Shown: one piece after another, positions 1-7,923 of the stretch
Position numbering within the stretch: the stretch's first letter is position 1
How the letters are laid out: each line of letters begins with the position of its first letter
Assembly (NCBI GenBank): GCA_963169665.1
Contig: CAUJET010000047.1
Span: 1 to 40,962 of the forward strand
Direction: 5' to 3'
Length of the DNA stretch: 40,962 bases
DNA from: Actinomycetota bacterium
GTDB taxonomy: Bacteria > Actinomycetota > Acidimicrobiia > Acidimicrobiales > Ilumatobacteraceae
Program-made: the position numbers and the translations under genes
Notes under the pieces: model-generated
The model's database searches: none
Told to the model about the DNA's origin: nothing
The model's input: the letters and a program-made list of their open reading frames with translations, nothing else

Positions 1-741
1 GCCGTCGGGTGTACCCGTGAAGATGAGGTCGCCGGGCACGAGGGTGCAGATGCTCGACAGGTACGACACCAGTCGGCGTACATCGAAGATGAGGTCGTTC
101 GTCCGTGCGTCCTGCATCCGCTCGCCGGCGACGTCGCACCAGAGGCCGATGTCGTCGGGATCCGGGAACTGGTCGACCGACACGAGCGCCGGTCCGAGCG
201 GACCGAAGGTGTCGAAGCTCTTGCCGAGCGAGAACTGCGGCGGCTTGCCGCCGAGCTGCACCGGCCGATCGGAGATGTCCTGACCCAGCGTGAGACCGGC
301 GACGTGCGACCAGGCGTCGTCCTCGCTGATGTGGCGGCCACCCGTGCCGATGACGACGACGAGCTCGACCTCCCAGTCGACGGCCGGTCCGCTGAGCTCG
401 ATGTCGGCCGTGGGGCCGACGAGGCAGCTCGGGAACTTGGTGAACGTCAGCGGCGCGGGCGGCAGCTCCATGCCGCTCTCGGCTGCGTGGCGGCCGTAGT
501 TCAGACCGATCGCGAAGACCTTCGCGGGGCGGGGCACACACAGGTCCAGGGTGACATCGGCGACGAGGCCGTCGGGCGTGGCGTCCGCGGCCGCCTCGTG
601 GAGGGCGTGGAGCTCGCCGTGACGGGCGATGGCCGCCATGGGATCGGCGAGCGAGGGGTCGGAGGTGAGGGTGGCGAGGTCGTGCCAGTGCTCGCCGGTC
701 TGGAGGGCAGCACGGCCGGCGACGGAGATGAGACGGAACAT
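1..741 (-). CDS. Fumarylacetoacetate hydrolase-family protein (3' end cut by window edge)
   Basis: The frame reads from an ATG at 741 down to base 1 without a stop, so the C-terminus lies outside the window (247 codons seen). The last visible residues, CTLVPGDLIFTGTPDG, are the hallmark C-terminal block of the FAH fold. Upstream lie the metal-binding region (DWEVELVVVIG, acidic residues typical of the family), GQDISDR in place of the common ND-V-T-R, and the conserved LGKSFDTFGPLGP lysine segment. Family members hydrolyse C-C bonds or decarboxylate beta-keto acids in aromatic or sugar-acid catabolism; the exact substrate cannot be read. The ATG sits 7 nt after a GATAAT box, so the mRNA is probably leaderless. 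That box is inside the palindrome at 749-764, which suggests control by the divergent GntR regulator. Confidence 0.9.
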   Translation of the reverse strand, partial: MFRLISVAGRAALQTGEHWHDLATLTSDPSLADPMAAIARHGELHALHEAAADATPDGLVADVTLDLCVPRPAKVFAIGLNYGRHAAESGMELPPAPLTFTKFPSCLVGPTADIELSGPAVDWEVELVVVIGTGGRHISEDDAWSHVAGLTLGQDISDRPVQLGGKPPQFSLGKSFDTFGPLGPALVSVDQFPDPDDIGLWCDVAGERMQDARTNDLIFDVRRLVSYLSSICTLVPGDLIFTGTPDG

Positions 742-748
742 GGACTCA

Positions 749-764
749 ATTATCTATAGATAAT
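749..764. promoter_or_regulatory. Perfect 16-bp AT-rich palindrome, likely GntR/FCD operator
   Basis: ATTATCTATAGATAAT equals its own reverse complement. It is by far the most AT-rich spot seen in this GC-rich window and lies between two divergent genes. On the minus strand its last six bases (GATAAT) form the -10 box of the hydrolase gene, 7 nt before that ATG. On the plus strand it overlaps the expected -35 area of the regulator gene, whose -10-like TACGAT is at 780-785. Binding here would occlude both promoters. That the neighbouring GntR protein is the ligand is inferred from position. Confidence 0.7.
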
Positions 765-779
765 GGGTCACGTCAAGTG

Positions 780-785
780 TACGAT
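780..785 (+). promoter_or_regulatory. -10 box (TACGAT) for the GntR gene
   Basis: TACGAT fits TANNNT and is followed by 7 nt and then the in-frame GTG at 793, the spacing expected when transcription starts at the start codon. It favours 793 over the upstream ATG at 763, which is embedded in the operator palindrome. Confidence 0.45.
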
Positions 786-792
786 CACCGTC

Positions 793-1503
793 GTGTCATC
801 GTCAGCGCTGCACCGCTCCGCCACCCGTCCGGCCGAGGTCGTCGTGTCGTCGCCCCCCACCCGTGCAGCGTGGGTCGATCAGTTGTTGCGACGTGCGATC
901 CTCAGCGGCGAGCTGCAGCCGGGGGAGAAGCTGCTCGGCGAAAAGCTGGCGGAGCAGTGGGGCGTGTCGCCCACACCTCTGCGCGAATCCTTCCAGCGCC
1001 TCGCCGGCGAGGGCCTCGTGGTGATCGAACCCCAGCGCGGCGCGCGTGTCGCACCGATCGATGCGGCAGTGGCCGTCGACGTGTACGAGCTCCGCATCCT
1101 CCTCGACCCGGCAGCGCTGCGTTCGTCGATGGAGGCCGGTACCGGCGACGCCGAGTTCGTGTCGGGCGTCGACGACGCGTACCGACGTCTCACTGCCCGC
1201 CATCGCAATCTCATGTCGTTCCACGACGCCCACCGGGCCTTCCACCTGTCGCTGGTCGCCGCGTGCCCGAACCTGCTGCTGCTCCGCCAGGTCACCCAGC
1301 TGCTCGAGCACTCCCAGCGCTATCACGTCGTGGGCACGGTCGCGCACCGTGCGGGCGATCCGGGCGAAGAGCACCGGGCGCTGGCCGCCGCCGTCCGCGA
1401 CGGCGACACGACCCTCGCAGTGCACACGCTCACCGCACACCTGCGGGCCACGCGCGACTCGATCGTCGCGGTCGCCCTGGGTGAGGCCGACACCGTCGGT
1501 TGA
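793..1503 (+). CDS. GntR-family transcriptional regulator, FCD type
   Basis: This is a 236-aa protein from the GTG at 793. A winged-helix domain comes first: WVDQLLRRAILSGELQPGEKL, then LAEQWGVSPTPLRESFQRLAGEGLV, the recognition-helix block typical of the FadR subfamily. The rest is an alpha-helical FCD ligand-binding domain with the Asp/His pattern (ELRILLDPAAL, FHDAHRAFHLSL, GEEHRALAAAVRDGD) that binds a metal and an organic acid in relatives. It probably represses the divergent hydrolase and itself through the palindrome at 749-764, with a catabolic carboxylate as effector; this is inference. Other in-frame starts are ATG 763 (inside the operator) and GTG 844. Confidence 0.9.
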   Translation: MSSSALHRSATRPAEVVVSSPPTRAAWVDQLLRRAILSGELQPGEKLLGEKLAEQWGVSPTPLRESFQRLAGEGLVVIEPQRGARVAPIDAAVAVDVYELRILLDPAALRSSMEAGTGDAEFVSGVDDAYRRLTARHRNLMSFHDAHRAFHLSLVAACPNLLLLRQVTQLLEHSQRYHVVGTVAHRAGDPGEEHRALAAAVRDGDTTLAVHTLTAHLRATRDSIVAVALGEADTVG

Positions 1504-1652
1504 TCGATCGAGGGCCGTCCGGCGCGGGCCGGGGCTGATTCGCGCTCGACGTCGATGTCTTGCCGGTTCCTTGACGATCGCGGTGCAGCATCTTGACCAA
1601 CGACATGGCCGCCTGAGCGGATCTTGATCCGGAGGTCGGGACAGTCCTGAGG

Positions 1653-2855
1653 ATGCCGGATGAACCTCGCGACATGGAAGCAACCTCGCTCGCGCCGCCC
1701 CCGACCGGGAATCGCGCGACCCATGTGCTCGCGGGCCGTTCGATCCTGGTGGTCGACGACGACCCGGTGATGGGGAAGTTGTACTCCGCGGGCCTCGGCG
1801 CGCGCGGCGCGGCGATGACCGTCGTGACCAGCAGCGAGGCGGCGCTCGAGCTGCTGGTGGACCGTCCCTTCGACCTGATCATCGTCGACAAGAGCCTGCC
1901 CGGGCTGTCGGGTGACGAGCTCGTGCGTGCGCTGCGCGAGACCGACCAGAACGCGTCGCGGCCGATCATCATGGTCTCGGGGCACGGCGACGTCTCGGAG
2001 CGGATGACCTCCTACGACGCCGGTGTCACCGACTATGTGATCAAGCCCGTCTCGATGACCGAGTTGATGGCCAAGGTCTCTGCGCTGCTGAGCCATGGCG
2101 ACGCACTGCGCACCACCGGCGACAAGGCCACCCGCGCCGAGCAGGAGGCCATGCGCGATCGACTCGTCGAGCGTGCGTGGCAGCCGCACTTCCAGCCCAT
2201 CGTGCGGCTGAAGGACCTGTCGGTCATCGGCTACGAGGCGCTCACGCGCTTCGACGACGGCATGAACCCGGAGACCTGCTTCGACACCGCCCGCCGCAGC
2301 GGCATGGGGCCGGAGCTGGAGATCGCGGTGATGGAGGACGCACTGCACGCAGCGGAGGGCCTGCCGGTGGACTCGTGGGTGAGCGTGAACGCATCGCCCT
2401 CGACGATCATGGATCCCGAGTTCGACCGCGTCATCGCGAAGGCCACGGCTCGCGTCGTGATCGAGCTGCTCGAGACCGAGCCGGTCGGCGATCACCCCGA
2501 CATGCTCAGCCGTGTGGCCGGCCTGCCGGGTTCACCGCTCCTCGCCTGTGACGACACCGGTTCCGGCTGGGCCGGCCTGCGTCAGCTCGTCGAACTGCGT
2601 CCGCAGGTCGTGAAGCTCGACCGTGCCCTCGTCTCCGGTGTCGACAAGGACCCGACCCGCCGCGCACTGGTGTCCGGCCTACGCCACTTCACGAACGAGA
2701 TCGGCGCGCTGCTGCTCGCCGAGGGCATCGAGACGGTCGGCGAGCTCGACACGCTCTCCGCGCTCGGTGTCGACCTCGGCCAGGGCTACCTGCTCGGAGC
2801 GCCGATGCCGCTGAGCGAGATCCGCGCCCAGCAGGCACTCATCGCCGGGCTCTGA
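1653..2855 (+). CDS. Response regulator with EAL cyclic-di-GMP phosphodiesterase domain
   Basis: A 400-aa two-domain protein. The receiver domain (about residues 28-146) has the acidic pocket VVDDD, the phosphoacceptor Asp79 in IIVDK, and Lys131 in VIKPVS. The EAL domain (about 170-400) keeps the expected catalytic set: Glu195 in GYEALTRF, Asn246 in VNASP, the Glu of LLETE, Asp300-Asp301 in DDTGSG, Lys321 in VKLDR, Glu357 and Glu360 in AEGIE, and Gln377 in GQGYL. It is therefore predicted to hydrolyse c-di-GMP to pGpG under phosphorylation control. No kinase is adjacent; the nearest is the hybrid kinase at 10301. An alternative start is ATG 1674; I kept 1653, which has GAGG directly before it. 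Confidence 0.92.
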   Translation: MPDEPRDMEATSLAPPPTGNRATHVLAGRSILVVDDDPVMGKLYSAGLGARGAAMTVVTSSEAALELLVDRPFDLIIVDKSLPGLSGDELVRALRETDQNASRPIIMVSGHGDVSERMTSYDAGVTDYVIKPVSMTELMAKVSALLSHGDALRTTGDKATRAEQEAMRDRLVERAWQPHFQPIVRLKDLSVIGYEALTRFDDGMNPETCFDTARRSGMGPELEIAVMEDALHAAEGLPVDSWVSVNASPSTIMDPEFDRVIAKATARVVIELLETEPVGDHPDMLSRVAGLPGSPLLACDDTGSGWAGLRQLVELRPQVVKLDRALVSGVDKDPTRRALVSGLRHFTNEIGALLLAEGIETVGELDTLSALGVDLGQGYLLGAPMPLSEIRAQQALIAGL

Positions 2856-2864
2856 ACCCGCTCG

Positions 2865-2885
2865 CGGGCGCCGCGATCGCGCCCG
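2865..2885. terminator. Hairpin after the EAL gene
   Basis: CGGGCGC and GCGCCCG form a 7-bp stem around a 7-nt loop, 10 bp after the EAL stop codon. No T-run follows, so it is only a candidate terminator. Confidence 0.4.
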
Positions 2886-2889
2886 GTTC

Positions 2890-2903
2890 GGGACCAAGGT
2901 CCC
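2890..2903. promoter_or_regulatory. Inverted repeat GGGACC-AA-GGTCCC upstream of the oxidoreductase promoter
   Basis: A 6-bp perfect inverted repeat with a 2-nt centre. It ends 24 bp before the TACTGT box at 2928-2933, just upstream of the expected -35 position, so it could be an operator. It might equally belong to the terminator of the upstream gene. Confidence 0.35.
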
Positions 2904-2927
2904 TCCGTCGCCGGGTGGGGTAACCGG

Positions 2928-2933
2928 TACTGT
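2928..2933 (+). promoter_or_regulatory. -10 box (TACTGT) for the DAO-family gene
   Basis: TACTGT is followed by 7 nt and the GTG start at 2941, consistent with a leaderless transcript. Confidence 0.45.
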
Positions 2934-2940
2934 CCGACAG

Positions 2941-4242
2941 GTGATTCCTGGAACGGACGTACTGATCATCGGTGCCGGCGTCATCGGCTCGGCCGTGGCG
3001 TTGGAGTTCGCCCGGAGCGGCCGGCGGGTCACCGTGGTCGACAAGGGCGCTGCACCCGGAGCTGGTTCCACCAGTTCGTCGTCGTCGATCATCCGCTTCA
3101 GCTACTCGACCCTCGACAGCGTCCTCACCGCGTGGGAGTCGGCGCCGTACTGGACCGACTGGGAGGGCTACCTCGGGGTTCGCGATCCCGACGGCATGTG
3201 TCGGTTCATCCCCACCGGGATGCTGCTGTTCGACACACCGGAGTTCTCCTTCGACCGGATCACCGATCTGTGGGACGACGTCGGCATCGCGTACGACGTG
3301 CTCGACACCGAGCAGATCTCGGCGCGCTACCCGCAGCTCGACGTCGGCAGCTACTTCCCGCCGAAGACCGTCGACGACCCCGCCTTCGCCGACGACCCGC
3401 ACGGTTCGGTCACCGCGATCCACGAGTCGCTGGCCGGCTTCATCGACGACCCGATGCTGGCGGCGCGCAACATCGCCCACGCGGCACGCCACCACGGCGC
3501 CACGTTCCGCTTCCACGCCGAGGTCGTCGGTGTGGAGATGGCCGGCGGGCGCGTGTCCGGCGTGCGCCTCGCCGACGGTGAGGTGGTGCACGCACCGATC
3601 GTGATCAACGTGGGCGGGCCGCACTCCGCACGCCTGAACGCCCTCGCTGGTGCCGACGTCGACATGACCATCGGCCACCGTCCGTTGCGTCAGGAGGTGT
3701 TCGCTGCGCCGGCACCCGACGGGCTCGCGCTCGACGACGGCGCACCGATCGTGAGCGATCTCGACATCGGGCAGTACTTCCGCCCGCAGGTCGGTGGCAC
3801 GCTGCTCGTCGGGGGCACGGAACCGGCATGCGACGAGCTCGAGTGGGTCGACGATCCAGACACTTACGACGAGCACACCACGGTCGAGAAGTTCGAGACC
3901 ACCATGTACCGGCTCGCGCGACGCGTGCCGGAGTTCGGCGTGCCGCACCGGCCCGTGGGCCTCGCCGCGCTCTACGACGTGGCCGACGACTGGGTGCCCA
4001 TCTACGACCGGTCGGCGGTGCCCGGCTGGTACATGGCGTGCGGGACGAGCGGCAACCAGTTCAAGAACGCGCCGCTCGCCGGCAAGTTCATGGTGGCGAT
4101 CGTCGACGCGGTCGAGGCCGGCCACGATCACGATCACGACCCCGTCCGTTTCGTGGGCGATCGGACGGGTCGGCCGATCGACCTCGGCGCGTTCAGCCGG
4201 CGGCGGACGCCGGCGAGCACGTCGGGCACGGTGATGGGCTGA
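2941..4242 (+). CDS. FAD-dependent oxidoreductase of the DAO family
   Basis: A 433-aa protein from a GTG start. It opens with an FAD-binding Rossmann motif (DVLIIGAGVIGSAVALEFARSG, then VTVVDKG). Later come the DAO-family elements: DPMLAARNIAHAARHHGATFRF (site for redox cofactor-linked chemistry), the second FAD strand VINVGGPHSARL, and the C-terminal GWYMACGTSGNQFKNAPLAGK segment that closes over flavin. Relatives oxidise secondary or tertiary amines (sarcosine, dimethylglycine) or 2-hydroxy acids; which applies here cannot be told. There is no signal peptide, so it is likely cytosolic. The C-terminal HDHDHDP run is a local low-complexity stretch. It is convergent with the kinase pair and stands alone transcriptionally. 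Confidence 0.88.
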   Translation: MIPGTDVLIIGAGVIGSAVALEFARSGRRVTVVDKGAAPGAGSTSSSSSIIRFSYSTLDSVLTAWESAPYWTDWEGYLGVRDPDGMCRFIPTGMLLFDTPEFSFDRITDLWDDVGIAYDVLDTEQISARYPQLDVGSYFPPKTVDDPAFADDPHGSVTAIHESLAGFIDDPMLAARNIAHAARHHGATFRFHAEVVGVEMAGGRVSGVRLADGEVVHAPIVINVGGPHSARLNALAGADVDMTIGHRPLRQEVFAAPAPDGLALDDGAPIVSDLDIGQYFRPQVGGTLLVGGTEPACDELEWVDDPDTYDEHTTVEKFETTMYRLARRVPEFGVPHRPVGLAALYDVADDWVPIYDRSAVPGWYMACGTSGNQFKNAPLAGKFMVAIVDAVEAGHDHDHDPVRFVGDRTGRPIDLGAFSRRRTPASTSGTVMG

Positions 4243-4262
4243 CCGGTTCCGTCTGGGTCGTT

Positions 4263-4874
4263 TCAACGGCGGACGACGAGGTCGGCGGCGGTGCTCGCCG
4301 CCTCGATCCGACGAGCGTTGGGCTGATCGACGGTGTGCACCCAGTCGGTCGCGGCATGCCGGTCGCGGCCGTGCGCCTCGTGACGGTCGACGAGCTGAGC
4401 GATGCGTTCGTCCTCGTCGGCGGTCATCAGCCACGCCTCGTCGAGCAGTGGTCGCACGTCGCGCCAGCCGGGCTCGTCGAGCAGCAGGTAGTTGCCCTCG
4501 GTGACGACGAGCTCTGCCGATGTGGCGATGCGCAAGGAGCCGGCGATGGCCGCTTCCAACGAGCGGTCGAACCGGGGGACGACCACGTCGTCCGACCGAG
4601 CTCGCACCCGGCGCAGGGTGGCGACGTACCCGTCCACGTCGAAGGTGTCCGGCGCGCCCTTGCGGTCGTGTCGCCCCAGTCGGTGCAGCTCCTCGTCGGC
4701 GAGGTGGAAGCCGTCCATCGGCAGCAGACAGGCGGTGTCGCCCCAGGCCGCCACCAGCCGTTCGGCGAGCGTCGACTTGCCGGCGCCGGGCACCCCTGCG
4801 ATGCCGAGCACCCGGCCGCCGCGTTCGACGAGCTGGCGGGCCCGCTCGACCAGCTCGTTCAGCTCGGGTCGCAC
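4263..4874 (-). CDS. P-loop kinase of the uridine kinase/phosphoribulokinase superfamily (FrcK/YggC-like)
   Basis: A 203-aa protein from GTG 4874 (an in-frame GTG at 4883 is also possible). It has Walker A GVPGAGKST near the N-terminus, the MDGFHLADEELHRLGRHDRKG segment, then DTFDVDGYVATLRRVR and EGNYLLLDEPGW. This order is typical of the PanK/uridine-kinase-like group that includes the fructose-linked kinase FrcK. The start overlaps the last 16 bases of the PfkB gene, so translation is probably coupled. Together the two genes look like a small sugar-phosphorylation unit. Substrate assignment from neighbourhood is inference. Confidence 0.85.
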   Translation of the reverse strand: MRPELNELVERARQLVERGGRVLGIAGVPGAGKSTLAERLVAAWGDTACLLPMDGFHLADEELHRLGRHDRKGAPDTFDVDGYVATLRRVRARSDDVVVPRFDRSLEAAIAGSLRIATSAELVVTEGNYLLLDEPGWRDVRPLLDEAWLMTADEDERIAQLVDRHEAHGRDRHAATDWVHTVDQPNARRIEAASTAADLVVRR

Positions 4875-5785
4875 GCGCCCCACGACGCACCGAGCTGATC
4901 GCGGCGCGGCGGGTTCGCGCCCACCTGCGTCACGGTGAACGCCGATACCGCCTGCGCCGCTCTGGCCGCCTGCACCAGCAACGCATGATCGGACAGCTCG
5001 GCGACGCCGAACCCGTTGCCGCGCCACCACGTGAGGAAGCCGCCGCAGAACGAGTCGCCGGCGCCGATGGTGTCGGCCACCTGCACCAGCGGCGTGGGGA
5101 GCGCGGTCGCGTCGTCGGCAGTGACCACCCAGGTGGCGTCCTTGCCGGCCGTGAGCAGCACCACGCGGACGCCGGCGGCGACGATCGAACGGGCGAGCTC
5201 GACCGGGTCGGTGCCGGGTGCGAGGTACTCGGCGTCGTCGGTGCTGATCTTCACGATGTGGCTGTGCGCATACACCTGCGCCAGGCGGGCCAGGTAGGCC
5301 TGGCGGTCGGGGATGATGCGCGACCGGCAGTTCGGGTCGGTCATCACGAGCACGTCGGGCGCCAGCTCGGCGAGCAACCCCACCAGCGTGGAGGCCATCG
5401 GCTCGAGCACCAGACCGAGCGTGCCGACGTGGAACGTGTCCGCCGACCGGACGACGTCGGGCACCTCGGCGAGGGCCGGTGCGGAGGTGTCGGTGAAGTA
5501 GAAGCGGTAGGTGGCCGAGCCGTGGTCGTCGAGCTCTGCCGCAGCCAGGGTGGTCGGGAGTTCGCACCGCACGGTCGCCGCCGGCGACACGCCGTCGGCG
5601 AGCAGCTGGGCGGCGAGCATCGAGCCGAACCGGTCGTCGGACACCGAGCCGAGGAAGCCGACCTCGCCGCCGAGGCGGGCGATCGTGCGGGCGACGTTGA
5701 ACGGCCCGCCGCCGAGCGCCGCGGTGACCGAACCATCGGTTCGGATCACGAGATCGATCAACGCCTCACCGGCCACCACCATCAC
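4859..5785 (-). CDS. PfkB-family carbohydrate kinase
   Basis: A 308-aa kinase of the ribokinase/fructokinase family. It starts VMVVAGEALIDLV, has the substrate-lid region GGGPFNVARTIARLGGEVGFLG, and the PfkB signature DTIGAGDSFCGGFL with the catalytic Asp of GAGD. The family phosphorylates sugars or nucleosides with ATP; fructose is plausible because the next gene is FrcK-like. I chose GTG 5785 because a TACGCT box lies 8 nt before it; ATG 5782 is one codon further in. The gene is first in a two-gene unit and divergent from the dehydrogenase at 5860. Confidence 0.9.
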   Translation of the reverse strand: MMVVAGEALIDLVIRTDGSVTAALGGGPFNVARTIARLGGEVGFLGSVSDDRFGSMLAAQLLADGVSPAATVRCELPTTLAAAELDDHGSATYRFYFTDTSAPALAEVPDVVRSADTFHVGTLGLVLEPMASTLVGLLAELAPDVLVMTDPNCRSRIIPDRQAYLARLAQVYAHSHIVKISTDDAEYLAPGTDPVELARSIVAAGVRVVLLTAGKDATWVVTADDATALPTPLVQVADTIGAGDSFCGGFLTWWRGNGFGVAELSDHALLVQAARAAQAVSAFTVTQVGANPPRRDQLGASWGACDPS

Positions 5786-5793
5786 GGGCGGGG

Positions 5794-5799
5794 AGCGTA
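5794..5799 (-). promoter_or_regulatory. -10 box (TACGCT) for the kinase pair
   Basis: On the minus strand TACGCT is followed by 8 nt and GTG 5785, as expected for a leaderless start. Confidence 0.4.
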
Positions 5800-5846
5800 C
5801 TCGCCGACCCGGCACCCGAGCCGCGGCGCCATCACGACCGTGTGGC

Positions 5847-5852
5847 TAGCGT
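5847..5852 (+). promoter_or_regulatory. -10 box (TAGCGT) for the dehydrogenase gene
   Basis: TAGCGT is followed by 7 nt and ATG 5860. It supports 5860 rather than the GTG at 5842 as the start. Confidence 0.45.
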
Positions 5853-5859
5853 CGCTCCC

Positions 5860-6909
5860 ATGTCCGCGAGCTCCGTTCCACCGCACGCGAGGCTGAGCCT
5901 CGACGAGGTCCTCGACCTCTCCTACCGGATGCTCCGCGCGTCGGGCGCGTCGCACCTGCAGGCCGAACCGACCGCGCGCAGCATCCGCGACTCCGAGGCC
6001 GAGGGGCTGCGGCCCATCGGGCTCTCCTACCTGCCCACGTACTGCGATCACGTGCACTGCGGCAAGGTGCTCGGCGACGCGGTCCCCACCGTGTCGGCGC
6101 CACGCGCCGCGACCGTCGTGGTCGACGCAGGCCTGGGGTTCTCGCATCCGGCGTTCGAAGCCGGCGCCCCGGCGCTCGTCGACGCCACCCGTGCCTGCGG
6201 CGTCGGGTTGATGGCGATCACCCATTCGTACTCCGCTGGCGTGCTCGGGTGGTTCGTCGAACACCTCGCCGAGCAGGGGCTGGTGGCGCTGATGTTCGCG
6301 AACTCGTCGTCGTTGATGGCGCCGGCCGGTGGGCGTCGACCGTTCTTCGGCACCAACCCGCTCGCGTGGGCAGCGCCGCGCGCCTCCGGCGCCCCGGTGG
6401 TCGCCGACCTGTCGTCGTCGGCGGTCGCGTGGGTGAAGGTGAACGCAGCGGCGCAGGCAGGCGAGGACATCCCGCTCGGGTGGGCGATCGATGCCGACGG
6501 CACTCCCACCACCGACGCCCGGGCCGCTCTCGCCGGGGCGATGGTGCCGGCGGCCGGACACAAAGGATCGGCGCTGGCGCTGCTGGTCGACATCATGTCG
6601 GGCGGGGTCGCCGACTCCCACTTCTCGTTCGAGGCGTCGGGGTTCGGTGGCACCGCCGGCGGTCCGCCCGACGTGGGGCAGGTGCTGCTCGCGATCGACC
6701 CGACCGCGACGATGGGCCCCGGGTTCGTGGATCGGATCGAGACCGAGCTGCAGGCGCTCGCCGCCGAGGACGGGGCCCGGCTGCCCGGCGATGCACGCCT
6801 GGCGAGCCGCCGGCACACCGCCCAGCACGGCGTGGAGGTGCCCGCGGAGCTGATGGCGTTGCTCACCGAGTACGCCGAGCACGGCAGCCCGGCCGTCGCC
6901 GACGGTTGA
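5860..6909 (+). CDS. Malate/L-lactate/ureidoglycolate dehydrogenase family (Ldh2-type) oxidoreductase
   Basis: A 349-aa protein of the atypical NAD(P)-dependent 2-oxoacid reductase family that is unrelated to classical MDH/LDH. Family blocks are visible: the N-terminal LRASGASHLQAEPTARSIRDSEAEGLRPIG (residue pattern HxxAxxxAxxxRxxexxGxxSHG, here degenerate), ITHSYSAGVLGWFVEHLAEQGLVALMFANSS, FFGTNPLAWAAPR with the dinucleotide-binding GTNP, and AGHKGSALALLVDIMSG. The usual SHG catalytic His of the N-terminal motif reads PIGLSYLP here, so substrate handling may differ from the canonical enzymes. It is divergent from the sugar-kinase pair. The neighbourhood hints at sugar-acid metabolism, but this is inference. 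Confidence 0.82.
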   Translation: MSASSVPPHARLSLDEVLDLSYRMLRASGASHLQAEPTARSIRDSEAEGLRPIGLSYLPTYCDHVHCGKVLGDAVPTVSAPRAATVVVDAGLGFSHPAFEAGAPALVDATRACGVGLMAITHSYSAGVLGWFVEHLAEQGLVALMFANSSSLMAPAGGRRPFFGTNPLAWAAPRASGAPVVADLSSSAVAWVKVNAAAQAGEDIPLGWAIDADGTPTTDARAALAGAMVPAAGHKGSALALLVDIMSGGVADSHFSFEASGFGGTAGGPPDVGQVLLAIDPTATMGPGFVDRIETELQALAAEDGARLPGDARLASRRHTAQHGVEVPAELMALLTEYAEHGSPAVADG

Positions 6910-6925
6910 CCGAGCGCGGCCGGCG

Positions 6926-7786
6926 TCAGCGGCGCCGTCGCGTGGTGCGCAGCAGCTCCTCGAGGTATCGGGAGATCTCGTTCGGGTGCACGACCGCGCC
7001 GCGGATGAGGTCGTCGAAGTGCCGGGTGAGGGTGCGCACGTGCTCGGTGGAGGTGAGCACCAGGTACATCTGCCCGAGGTACAGCGCGGCGCGTTGTGGA
7101 CCGAAGATCGTGACCGGCGCGGCGTACCGCTGCAGGCCGTCGAAGAGGAACCATCGCAGCGTCGGGTACAGCTCGTCGGTGAGCGTGATCATGTGCTCCA
7201 TCTGGGCGATGCGCTGCGAGGCCGGCAACGCGCGCCAGATCCCTTCGCCCCGGGCGAGCGACTCGACCGCCTGCAGGCTGTTGCATGTCTCCAGATCGCT
7301 CTCGGGCCCGCGCGTCCAGGCCAGTCGTGCCGCCGCGGTCTCGATCTTCTGCTCGGGTCGCGACGCCACGTAGTGGGCGAGCTCGTAGCGGATGACGTCC
7401 TCGGTCTTCAACAGGTCGGGGATCGTCGACGGGACGTAGCGGACCTTGTACCCCTGCGCCTCCGAGAACCAGGCGATGAGACGTTCGTCGTTGTACGACA
7501 GGGCGTTCTCGGCGAACGAGGTCTGCTCCTGCAGCATCTCGGCCTGCATCGGCCCGGCGTGGCTGAGCCCGAGCAACCAGTCGACCGACACCTGCTGCGT
7601 GGTCGCGATCTCGGCCAGCGTCTCGGCGCGGGGGAGGCGGCGGTTGGACATCGACAACAGCTGCGACAGGGTCGAGCGGTCGAGTTCGTTCTGCTCGGCG
7701 AACTCGCCCCGGCTCAGCCCGCTGCGCCGAACGACCAGCTCGAGTCGCTCGCGGAACGTGGTGAGCAACGCCTTCCGATCGAACAC
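6926..7786 (-). CDS. XRE-family HTH transcriptional regulator
   Basis: A 286-aa protein. The N-terminal helix-turn-helix spans about residues 8-70 (FRERLELVVRRSGLSRGEFAEQ, DRSTLSQLL, PRAETLAEIATTQQVSVDWLLGL). The remaining roughly 210 residues form a helical domain with no family I recognise; it may bind a ligand such as an acyl-CoA, by analogy with other lipid-linked XRE regulators. It starts at GTG 7786, 6 nt after a TAGGCT box, so it is probably leaderless. The inverted repeat at 7810-7827 falls on its expected -35 region, suggesting autoregulation and control of the divergent desaturase. Confidence 0.85.
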   Translation of the reverse strand: MFDRKALLTTFRERLELVVRRSGLSRGEFAEQNELDRSTLSQLLSMSNRRLPRAETLAEIATTQQVSVDWLLGLSHAGPMQAEMLQEQTSFAENALSYNDERLIAWFSEAQGYKVRYVPSTIPDLLKTEDVIRYELAHYVASRPEQKIETAAARLAWTRGPESDLETCNSLQAVESLARGEGIWRALPASQRIAQMEHMITLTDELYPTLRWFLFDGLQRYAAPVTIFGPQRAALYLGQMYLVLTSTEHVRTLTRHFDDLIRGAVVHPNEISRYLEELLRTTRRRR

Positions 7787-7792
7787 GTGTGC

Positions 7793-7798
7793 AGCCTA
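7793..7798 (-). promoter_or_regulatory. -10 box (TAGGCT) for the XRE gene
   Basis: TAGGCT on the minus strand lies 6 nt before GTG 7786. Confidence 0.45.
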
Positions 7799-7809
7799 GT
7801 CGCAGCCTG

Positions 7810-7827
7810 TGTTGCGAATGTGCAACA
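7810..7827. promoter_or_regulatory. Inverted repeat TGTTGC-N6-GCAACA, candidate XRE operator
   Basis: A perfect 6-bp inverted repeat with a 6-nt spacer sits between the divergent XRE and desaturase genes. Related half-sites (TGCAACACA at 7851-7859, GCTGCACAA at 7907-7915, GTGCAGCC at 7789-7796) occur in the same 140 bp. The arrangement suggests several binding sites for one protein; that it is the XRE product is inferred. Confidence 0.55.
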
Positions 7828-7923
7828 TCGGTGGCGGGATTGCTCGTTCGTGCAACACATGTCGCGCAAATCCGTACCAGGGAAGTCGTGATTCGACCGG
7901 CCGATGCTGCACAATCTCGCGAC

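Noticed and set aside
1565..1625. Three CTTGA(C/T)-type direct repeats before the EAL gene
   Set aside because: Spacing is irregular and no matching -10 box was found, so no promoter or operator is claimed.
802..1683. Long minus-strand open frame opposite the GntR gene
   Set aside because: Arg/Gly/His-rich composition with no domain; it is the antisense shadow of a clear GntR/FCD gene in GC-rich DNA.
4120..4142. CACGATCACGATCACGAC short repeat
   Set aside because: It is inside the oxidoreductase gene and encodes an HDHDHD run; no sign of a regulatory role.
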